A DNA stretch of 64,000 nucleotides, taken from positions 5,784,001-5,848,000 of the forward strand of contig OX387201.1 of NCBI GenBank assembly GCA_947561715.1, written 5' to 3'. Under the pieces are notes generated by a model that did no database searches, was not told the DNA's origin, and was given only the letters and a program-made list of their open reading frames with translations. This DNA comes from Ascidia mentula. Lineage: Eukaryota; Chordata; Ascidiacea; Phlebobranchia; Ascidiidae. The translations under genes and the position numbers were made by a program. This document shows, piece by piece, positions 1 through 9,540 of this stretch; the first letter of the stretch is position 1; each line of letters opens with the position of its first letter.

Positions 1-71
1 ATCACAGATAATCTGGATCCTAGACACTTTTTCTGACAGATTGAAATAAAATTTTAAAAATCAAGTACCCT

Positions 72-140
72 GTATGGTTTGATCTCATGATCCTGGTTAT
101 AACCTACCCCGGCTTTGCCGACTGAACTATAGGAGCTCAA
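72..140 (-). repeat. tRNA-derived SINE relic in a TTLL1 intron
   Basis: Read on the minus strand this has a good RNA polymerase III A box (TAGTTCAGTCGG, complement of 118-129) followed about 32 bases later by a B-box-like GATCAAACC (complement of 76-84). That spacing and order are those of a tRNA-like head. No cloverleaf with a credible anticodon can be drawn, so a SINE or decayed tRNA copy is likelier than a gene. It lies antisense in what should be an intron of TTLL1. Confidence 0.35.
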
Positions 141-320
141 CTGCTGAAATGACATTTTGTGGCCACATCGCACTAGTTTTGTGTGGCAGTGTGACCGTTG
201 TCATGAGTTTAAAGCTCACCAAGAGCATGATTTTAACTATTTTGTATTGTTTTGTTGGAATAAGGTGATCCAGCTTGGCTGTGAGGCCAGTGAACCTTAC
301 AAACATAGAGTTTACCATAG

Positions 321-1256
<936 letters not shown>

Positions 1257-1572
1257 CAGTTTTAAGATCCAGTAAAAGTGTAGTTGCTGAACGTTACTGA
1301 AATTGTTCTAATTAACAGCAAAACAGCTTTCTTATTTTCCTGTCATCCGTAATGAGCACACATTAGACGATCACTGAAATTTCTTGAACTGCAGTTTATT
1401 GTTACATCATAATGTGGTATTTTAGTAGAAAATGTACAAATTTTTTAACACATGTATTGTGGTTAATTATTCCAAACACCAGTGCAACATGGCAAATGAC
1501 TTTTGCTATCAGACTATGTATCCCCCATTGAGGGAAAAGGGCCATAATATAAGGCAATAAAGTACATCATGA
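1257..1572. other. Shared convergent 3' UTR region of TTLL1 and FKBP12
   Basis: These 316 bases separate the TTLL1 stop from the FKBP12 stop. A plus-strand AATAAA at 1556-1561 would make the TTLL1 mRNA end at or inside the FKBP12 final coding exon. A minus-strand AATAAA (TTTATT at 1395-1400) would make FKBP12 transcripts run back toward TTLL1. The two 3' ends therefore probably overlap. No coding exon is seen. Confidence 0.6.
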
Positions 1573-2412
1573 TTATTGAAAGCCGAGAAGTTCCACATCA
1601 AAAATCAGTGTGGCGTTAGGTGGTATTACACCCGCTGCCCCTTTGGAACCATAGGCATAGTCTGGTGAGCAAGTCAACCTTGCCCTTTCACCTTTGGACA
1701 TCTGCATTAAAAGAATTTTGTTTCAGTGAAAAATGGTTTGTCAAAGTCAGACAAGACTTCATTAATCCTCCCTTGAGAAAGATTAAATAATCATATTGGT
1801 ATACACCATCTGACTGCACACGAAAATCGACATGCGAATGCCTAAACATAAAATAATTAGCAGAAAGACATGTTATTGTTTTCATTGCAAGCAGGATTAG
1901 GGGTTGCGCATGTGATGTGCCCACGCAATAAGATTTAGTCTTGCACGCCAAAGATCTTATCCGGAACTGCCATATTCTGCAGATTGGGTTTTTGCAGTGT
2001 TTTTTTGCCTAAGCATTCACATACAAATTTAAGGTGTGTTACATTGTTTAATTTTTAAGAAATGGTTTACATAGCTAAGCAAACTTGCCTTTGCCACCCC
2101 TTCATCCCAGCCTCTGATCACCTGTCCTTGTCCAATCTTGAACTCAAACGGCTTGCCACGATCTCTTGACGAGTCAAACTTTTTCCCATTGGTCAATGTT
2201 CCTATAATGTCGAAATATAAAATCAAAACACCTATTTGGCAGAAAAAAACAAAATGGCTTACCAGTGTAGTGAACTCTGACAGTCTGCCCCGGTTGTGGA
2301 TAGCATTGTCCTGCAAATCACGCAAAGAATATCGTTAAGAACGGATAACATGTTCAACAGATATTGATAATTTACCATCGCCTGGGGTAATAACTTGTAC
2401 GTCCACACCCAT
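1573..2412 (-). CDS. FKBP1A: FKBP12-type peptidyl-prolyl cis-trans isomerase
   Basis: Small cytosolic prolyl isomerase of the FKBP12 family, which binds FK506 and rapamycin and modulates ryanodine and TGF-beta receptors. Four exons (2376-2412, 2263-2310, 2089-2201, 1573-1701) total 327 nt and encode 108 residues, the exact length of human FKBP1A. It opens [13 protein letters not shown]. Pocket residues are kept: HYTG (Tyr26), KKFDSSRD (Phe36, Asp37, Arg42), [12 protein letters not shown] (Val55, Ile56, Trp59) and SPDYAYG (Tyr82). The exon 3 donor is AAG|GCAAGT, a GC-AG intron. The start at 2412 is chosen by homology and length. A tandem paralogue lies at 4525-5175 with the same lengths for the last two exons. 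TTLL1 converges on its 3' end. Confidence 0.95.
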
Positions 2413-3699
2413 TGTAAGTAAAAAGGTAAAATGATTGTATGATGAGCAATGCAATTGCAAAAACTTATAACCTCGCGTTTGTAAAGGAAAGCACACTATC
2501 CGCGTTTCTCAATTCAAACAAAAAAAACTCGTAATTACAAGGTCAAAAGAGTATGTAGTAAACTTTTTAATATGTACTGATTTCAGCATTAAAAATTAAA
2601 ACAAACTCGGCACAAAATTATCTTTAATATATATTTTGTGAAACTGCAACATCTTTTTAATTAAATCTATTGACAAATAAAAAACAATATTTTTCTCTGA
2701 AACATTTCCAAGTTTAGTGGCCTTGTAATTGTAAGCGCAACCGGTAAATGCGCAGGCGTGGCAAACGTAAATCCACAGGGGTGACAAGGAAATATTTTCA
2801 TTGACATAGATACTCCCCCCTAAAATAAGTTAGTTTAGGTTTGCTAGTATAACGCTTAGACAATTTTATTAAAAATATAAAGTTAAGGAAAAAGACCAAA
2901 AAGTGTTTAATGACCACTTTTGTCAATAATGTTTCTATTTTGCAACTTAAATTCAGTCGCAGAAACTACATTATGAAACCATTAATTAAGAGGCGCTATG
3001 CCCAAAAAGACGAAATGTGAATGTTTAGCCGTCTTCTTCATTCACCCAATTGATGTTGTTTTATGTTGTCCGCCGCAATCCGGAACAAGGGTTCGTGGAC
3101 AAATTGCGAAGGGGTAACCTATAATAAACCGTTACAATACGAAAATCACAGGCCAACAACCTTATTGACATTTAGGAAGAGTCACATTAATTAAAGCATT
3201 ATTCATACAGATGCTATTGTAGAAAACAAGTGTCACCTAGAGGCATTCATAGAAAACAGCAGTGAAAACTTCTCTACAAAACCTGTTTAATAATGTTGGA
3301 CTACGCTTCATCACATGAAAAAAATCCCAAGAAAACAAAAAAGATGTGCCACATTTTCGTAGTCAACGTTAAAAGAACAATCTAAAACACGCAATTCCAA
3401 TGAAGTTCGATGTACAGTAGGCCGGAAAAGAAATTTATAATCTTTTTTCATATCAAACAAAACTTGCCCACTTTAGTCATGATAAGCCAATACCTATTTA
3501 CATATCCCATAACTTACTATGTTTGACTTTAGTTTGCCTAGCTTACAGGTAAATGTAATTTTTGCCGTCACGAAATGGACACAAGTTACGTGTAACCACA
3601 ATGAAAAAGCTTTATTCGAAAACACGATGCTTTTGTTTAATTTATCCGCTTGGTATAGAATACTTCTATTGCTTTACCGACCCTCTGATCCATGTAAAC

Positions 3700-3806
3700 G
3701 AGCAGGATTTGAACCTATAACGATATCCTGGCCACGAATCCCGAACAGGTTTACTTCTTGGTACATGGGTCGGGCGCTTCACCGATGTTGCCAAATGCCC
3801 GCCCCA
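3700..3806 (-). repeat. tRNA-derived SINE, same family as 26788-26866
   Basis: On the minus strand an A-box-like TGGCAACATCGGTGAAG is followed by GCGCCCGACCCATG and then, about 45 bases on, by the B box GGTTCAAATCC. The order and the exact tRNA-like B box mark a polymerase III head. The copy at 26788-26866 shares GCGCCCGACCCAT, GGATATC and GGTTCAAATCC, so this is a dispersed family and not a gene. No intact cloverleaf is evident. Confidence 0.6.
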
Positions 3807-3952
3807 TTTAATGGTTTTGAATATGCTACGAGGAATCGGCAAATTAGCGAGATCTAGTGGCTATCGGTAGTAGCCTATAGGACTGGGGACCATAGTAAAA
3901 ATCCAAACGCCATTCAGTTACGGAGAAGTTATTAGGTTGTTATTAGGTACCA

Positions 3953-4003
3953 GGTGCACTGATGAGACCTTTTAGGTCGAAACAGTGGCTATCTGTCTGC
4001 AGC
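3953..4003 (+). ncRNA. Type I hammerhead ribozyme, family 1 copy
   Basis: All conserved hammerhead parts are present in order: CTGATGA (3959-3965), stem II GACCT/AGGTC with a TTT loop, GAAA, stem III ACAG/CTGT with a 7-nt loop, the cleavage-site C at 3997, then TGCAGC. Stem I pairs the bases before CTGATGA (GGTGCA) with TGCAGC, with one mismatch. The predicted cut is after 3997. It matches the copies at 21777-21868 and 38231-38288 but has a shorter stem III loop. Self-cleavage is inferred from the motif. Confidence 0.8.
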
Positions 4004-4130
4004 TTAATTACACAATTCATATTATTGGCTCCACTTTGGTTATTAGGTTGTGTTTGATCCAGGAGTATACACCTTAGTCCCACGGCTTCTTTAGGGTATT
4101 TTGAATTGAAAAACAAATTATATTAAATCA

Positions 4131-4297
4131 TACTAAAAAAACCAGTAGCTTTTTATACAGGATCAGCCTGGCTTATAAATCAGGAATATATATTTCGCCC
4201 CATGGGCATCTTCAGTTCCTTCAGTAAACACATTTAATGTATTCCTGATTTATAAGCCAGGCTGATCCTGTATAAAAAGCTACTGCTTTTTTTAGTA
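4131..4297. repeat. 58-bp near-perfect inverted repeat (fold-back element)
   Basis: The arm at 4131-4188 is the reverse complement of 4240-4297 with a single mismatch; the inner 45 bp are perfect. The 51-nt loop carries a minimal hammerhead-like core on the minus strand. The near absence of arm divergence implies recent formation or continuing correction. A transcript of either strand would form a very stable hairpin. No target duplication is obvious. Confidence 0.9.
4182..4220 (-). ncRNA. Minimal hammerhead-like motif, family 2
   Basis: On the minus strand: stem I AGGAA, core CTGAAGA (canonical CTGATGA with one change), stem II GCCC/GGGC around a two-base loop, GAAA, a very short A-T-rich stem III, then TTCCT pairing with AGGAA. 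Other copies (12325-12364, 19195-19236, 60399-60438) have different stem I sequences that still pair. The U7-to-A change is at the position where hammerheads tolerate any base. Activity is uncertain because stem III would be one base pair. Confidence 0.45.
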
Positions 4298-4524
4298 TTA
4301 TAAAATAAGTTGCAGTGATCGCTAGGCCTGCATCTGCAGTTTTGGGTAGATCCCAATATTTCAATTTTTGAAGTAGCCTATAGTGTGTTGTTTTACCAAA
4401 ATGCTGAAAAAATAATGTAGCCTATATAGGTATGGAGTGTAATTATTTTCAGCACAAATGCAAAATGGAAAATAGCTTTTGCCAACGGAGTGTGTATTCC
4501 ATAATAGGACGCAACAAAGCATGA

Positions 4525-5175
4525 TTAATGAATGTCAATTAGCTCTACATCAAAAACCAGAGTGGAATTTGGTGGGATTACACCTCCCGCCCCCGCAGCA
4601 CCACATGCGCATTTGGGTAAACAAGTCAACTTCGCCCTTTCGCCTTTCGTCATCTGCAAGAAACATTTTTTCTCGCCACAAAAATGCATCAAATGTTTAT
4701 TTGAAAAGTGATGTTGTTAAATCCAGGCAAAAAAACCCATTTATTAAAAGAATATAAAATCAGCATCATAAGTTCATATAATGTGAAGAAAAGTTTCAAA
4801 TCCACTTTTTTCAGACAAGTGGTTTATGTTTTTTACCTCAGAATTAACAATATAATGCTTTTAATTTGTGTTATGTAATTGTATTTGTATTATATGACGT
4901 ATTGCTGAGCAAACTTGCCTTGGCCACCCCTTCGTTTATACCTCTGATCACCCGCCCGTCTCCAATCACGAACAGAAACGGCTTGCCACGATCCCTTGAC
5001 GAGTCGAATTTTTTCCCATCGAGAAACGTTCCTTCAATTCCAAACGAATATCGTCACAAACATTTAAAAACACAAAATTCAATGCTTTACCAATGTAGTG
5101 AATCTTGACTTTCTGTCCGATTTGTGGGTGGAGTCCACCAAAACCGGGATATATTACTTCCATGTTCACACCCAT
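4525..5175 (-). CDS. Tandem FKBP12 paralogue with altered active-site pocket
   Basis: Three exons (5091-5175, 4919-5031, 4525-4653) total 327 nt and encode 108 residues, like FKBP12. It opens [14 protein letters not shown] and keeps [18 protein letters not shown] and [14 protein letters not shown]. Two core pocket residues differ in FKBP12 numbering: Trp59 becomes Ile (VIRGINEGV) and Tyr82 becomes Cys (PKCACG in place of PDYAYG). The intron that splits exon 1 of the neighbour (37 + 48 nt) is absent here (85 nt). The GC-AG donor AAG|GCAAGT after exon 2 is shared, and exon 2 and 3 lengths (113, 129 nt) are identical, so the pair arose by tandem duplication. The frame is open throughout, so it is probably a working gene with reduced or different ligand binding, not a pseudogene. 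Confidence 0.88.
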
Positions 5176-6542
5176 GATGTAGGAAAAGGTGAACTGATTT
5201 CATAGCAACCGAATCTGCAACTTCACGAAAGTAAAAATCAAACCAACATTGAGTTTCAAGTCCAAAAGGGTAAGTAATAAAATAAATATACTCGGCAATC
5301 ACCTCGTTAGCGATACACGACAGAAGGTATTGAATTAACTACGTTTAGCCGGTGGAATTTAAAAGTAAAAGCACGCGGACTATCAGAATGAGAGTACGGA
5401 AAAAATGAACATATCTAGCTTCATAACCCAACATTATAATGTTTTATCAAACAACCGAAAGGTCTAAGAACCGACTAATAAACACAGCCTGACAGACATA
5501 TAAGCCTAACCTAAAAACATAAATGAAACAGTACATCCGCTCAAAAGCTTGAGTGTCCAAAAATTATTAGTGAAGTTTAGTCAACTAGAGTAGATTCACG
5601 TAAAGTAGAATAAAAGACACAGTAGACTTCACAACCCATACTCGTATCTCATTGGTTAGGGTTAACACTAATAGCTTTGTTTTATCTCGTGATATAGTGG
5701 GATAAAAAGGACCGGTGTATATAATAAGGTATAACAATTAAGCGTTTAGCTGCTATAACAGGAAGTCATTTGTTCACTTGACATGTTCTGGTCACTGCCG
5801 AGCTAAAATCCAATAAGTGCACAAAAAAACATTTGGTGTTTAATTCAAAATATATGGATAGCTACTTTATTTTTGAGTAATCATCGTGTTTCCGCTGCAT
5901 CACCTATACTTGTTGCAATTTTTTGTAGTTAAATTAATTCAAGTGGAAACAATCAGTAACAAAATATCATGCCTGAAAAGAAACGTATCATTTTTGCAAT
6001 AGGTTTAATAACTAGGCCTGCCCTCACTAATTTCAACACACTGGTGTTCCTCTTTGCCAGGCCGCTGATTTCATTTTTTGTGACATAAAGCTATTTAAAA
6101 TGCCCTAAAAATTACTGCAAATATTGCAAATTTACGATATAGTCTCATTGGCCTTCCTCTGGTCAATGACTTGTATGTTTTCACAACAATCGTTCTGAGA
6201 GACGAAGCACAAACGACAATCAGCGAAAGGATACATTTATAAAACGATCAGCCTCAGTAAAATTCGGAATAATCAAAGCTTGTCTGCCAAGGTGTGATAC
6301 AATATACAGAAAATAAATATAAAAAAGCGGTAAAAGGCAATCACATGCAATATGAAACATGAAGAATTTCCAAGGAACAAGTGGCCACTTAATAACTCAC
6401 TATTACTTCCATCTCTTTGCTCGTAAAATCTCGCGTTAAAAGTAATCATTGCAACAAAGAAAGGATAATCACAAGCCCAGTCGATTCAAACAAGTAGGTC
6501 TTACAACTTTAATGCCACTTGCACGACTTGCAACAATGTAAG
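5176..6542. other. Intergenic region between the FKBP paralogue and PIEZO
   Basis: AT-rich sequence upstream of the FKBP paralogue and downstream of the PIEZO stop. It should hold the FKBP promoter and the PIEZO 3' UTR. I see no exon, RNA gene or clear repeat apart from the minisatellite at its right edge. Confidence 0.4.
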
Positions 6543-6622
6543 TTCCGACGACAACCGAAAAATTCCGACGACATCCGAAAAATTTCGACGACAACCGAAA
6601 CCTTCCGATGACAACCGATTCA
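6543..6622. repeat. 20-bp minisatellite ending in the PIEZO stop codon
   Basis: Four consecutive 20-bp units of the type TTCCGACGACAACCGAAAAA lie at 6543-6562, 6563-6582, 6583-6602 and 6603-6622, with a few substitutions. The last unit includes the PIEZO stop codon (complement of 6620-6622), so the array starts at the gene's end and extends into the 3' UTR. Confidence 0.85.
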
Positions 6623-9540
6623 GTCCTGCTTGACCCGAGACCACTTGATAAGCAGTTTGGGCGAGCGATAGAGGAATATCAGTTTTGCAAACAGATCCTC
6701 TTCCAGTTCAAACTCCCCTTCCTCTCGCACGAGGAAGATGTCATCACACAACTGCAGAATGCGATCCACACACGGCAGCTCCCTGTTACATATGGAAAAT
6801 AGACGTAATTTGTCAGCTGCGAAGCGTTTGTTATTATTTGAAAGTTCCAGCATGTGCATATTTTCCGTGGCCTTGTATATTTAGCATATTGGTAGGGTGA
6901 CGCATAAAGGCAACTACATACTCACAGGAACATGATTGTAGACGTTGAACCCCAGAACACAGAACGAACAAGCTTTCCAACAACCAACACTACAGATACG
7001 TAGAGTCCGATGATCCTGCATTAAAAAGCATTGCCATAACGCCACGACGCACAAAAACAAATACACACATCTACAACCTACCCGTAGCTGACGAGAAAGT
7101 TGAGGCTAGAGGGAGACACCTTGTCGCTGAGTATAACCATCGGCAGTTGCAGGGCCACGGAGCCGGTCTGAAAAACGCTCCACCACGAGGTGGCGTTGTT
7201 TACGGCATCGGTTCGAAGGGCGAGACTCACGTTCAGATAATTGCTGCTGACTGGCTGAGCTGTAAAGTGCAAAATTCACCTTATCATCGTACACACACAA
7301 GAGAAATGTTTTTAGCTTCTATACTTCAATCAAAATCTAACGAATGAATGATTAATACGCTCTTGATCGAAAGTATTAAAATTTCAGCGCTATGGATTGT
7401 TTATGTCACATGGATTTTTTTTAATTGTTGCCAAGCAACTGACTTGCGTATAAACTCGTGGCGGCCGTTGCTTTCGACGAAGATGCAGGAGAGTAAATGT
7501 ACTGAGGGTAGAGTTGGAGGATTGTTCTGCACAAAAACAAGTTTAATTTGAAACAAATGAAACATCTCGGTCGGAATTGACAAACTCACGCGGCAGTGAC
7601 AGATGCATTCCCTGTCAGTAGACTGTGCAGATTGTTTCTGGCGAGTGAATTTGATGCGAGGTAGACCGTGTTTGATCCAGCTGCACTGGCCACTGTTGTT
7701 TTTGACGAATCTCTGCAGCAAGGCGAATAATTTAGAAATGTTTACTCACAATTCACATCAGACACTTTTTTTTTTATTAAAGGATCCCTGGCCTAGTATG
7801 TTATTTGATCTGTATTTTTAAAACAATCTACGTTTTTAAAAATTGACCAACAAGTTTCCCAAACTATAGTCTACAAGCCTTATATTCACACATCTATTTA
7901 GTCATATATGTTTGTGTACATCCATTTGGATTTGTGATCAGCGAAGGTTATTGTCCAGTTCAGTGTATGGCATATTGGCTACTTTGATTCTGATTAACTG
8001 GAACAACGGTTGGATGTAAGTGTTTTGATGGAAAGGTATAGAACACATCTACATACCGACAAAAACTAAAAATAAGTAAATGAAACAAGTGACATTGGTA
8101 ATGTTAGATTTGCGTATAGAGTAGTATGGTAATATGAACACGAGTCAATTTCCTGAACTGCGTATGTGTGGTTTAGTGGGTTTTTACATTATCCAAGATG
8201 GACCAACCACCGCTACTGCTAACAGCACTACACGTTGCTAATATACATACTTGCAAGAACGTTTCTTCAATAGCAAGCCATGTTCGGTCCTAATTAGCCG
8301 TCAAAACACGTTTCGTTAATAACAAGTCAATGGAATATTGCAGCCCCGAGACCAGATAAAGAGTAGTGTGTATATCCTTTGTCCAAGGTAATTAACAGAA
8401 AAATAAATTGCGAACAAACCCGAAAAATTGCCTGCGTGACAACCTTTTCGAAAACAGACAGTGCCTTCGATTGGGGTACACAAAAACTGGAGCATAGGGG
8501 ATTGATCTGTCAACATTTCAGCCCAAACAAAGCACACAAAAGCAATACAATATCGTTATATTTTGTTCTTACTTTGTAAGAGTCCAGTCGAACATCAAGG
8601 AGACATCATTTGTGTTGTTTGGATGAAGTCTAGCTGCAAGCAGCGCACGTTGGGGTGGACTGATTATCCATTTGGTCTTCGATTGGCCGTCAATCGTCAC
8701 TTTTACCACTTCGTTGTTGGAAAAGCTCGTCAGAAACGATGCGGCGGTCTTTAAATTAATGACGGACGATAAAACATAACTGATAGTAGTTGCTGAGCAT
8801 TCTGCATTACCATGATGCAATCACATTATGTTAAGGAAACTTAATATACTGTTTGTTGAAATTGATTTGAGGTTATTATATCATATTGATGCTATGATTT
8901 ATTATTTACCACATGAACAGACCAGCACATGAAAATAATAACAACGTCGGAAAACATACCGGATTTTTTGCGAAGCCACTTTGAAACGCCGAGTATTCAG
9001 ACGATGTCATAGGAAGGATTTGACTCGTGTCAGCTGCTACTTGAAACAATGGCTGAAAAATCACAAAATCTGATCAAAACTACTGGAAAATATCTGAACA
9101 AGCCGTATTCACATTACACCGAATTCAAATGAGCTTGTAAACGACGGAACACTAACAACAAGTTTCCCCTTTGGTGTAAAATTGACTCCTAATTTTTTTA
9201 AATCAGATATTTGCAGGTAAGGGATACTTTAGGATAATGAGCAACAACTTAACAATTCTGTTAACTTTAGGCCTGTAAGGTCTTGTCTTTGTTCAACAAT
9301 GACTGTTTATGAAGCATGACCACAATATAGAACGCATATTCCAATCTACCTCAAACGTTCCGAGAGTAATTCTCACGTCCACTTGTATAGGATTGTTCGT
9401 CACACCCGCAAACGTCATTACGACGTTCATGAGAAGAAGCGGAAACCAGATAATAAAGAGAAGGACGAACACCAGTAAACCTCCAATCAAATATTTGAGC
9501 CAGATCTGCTTGGCTACACCCCTTGGCGATGGATATTCCT
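6620..9540 (-). other. PIEZO pore module: outer helix, cap, inner helix, C-terminal domain
   Basis: Within PIEZO these last exons form the central pore. 9300-9540 is the outer helix and the start of the cap (extracellular) domain. 8950-9055, 8570-8755, about 7600-7715, about 7430-7530 and 7090-7250 are cap exons (for example [54 protein letters not shown]). 6926-7015 is the pore-lining inner helix ([17 protein letters not shown]). 6620-6782 is the C-terminal domain that follows MFLELPC. Human PIEZO1 has MFEELPC there, so one acidic residue at the constriction just below the inner helix is Leu here. Confidence 0.85.

Larger units (their letters stand above)
2413..4524. other. Intergenic region between the two FKBP genes, repeat-filled
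   Basis: Contains the FKBP12 promoter side (2413-3500, AT-rich, no exon recognised). It is followed by repeats annotated separately: a tRNA-derived SINE (3700-3806), a hammerhead ribozyme (3953-4003) and a 58-bp inverted repeat (4131-4297). Short open frames here have no recognisable homology or splice context. Confidence 0.5.
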
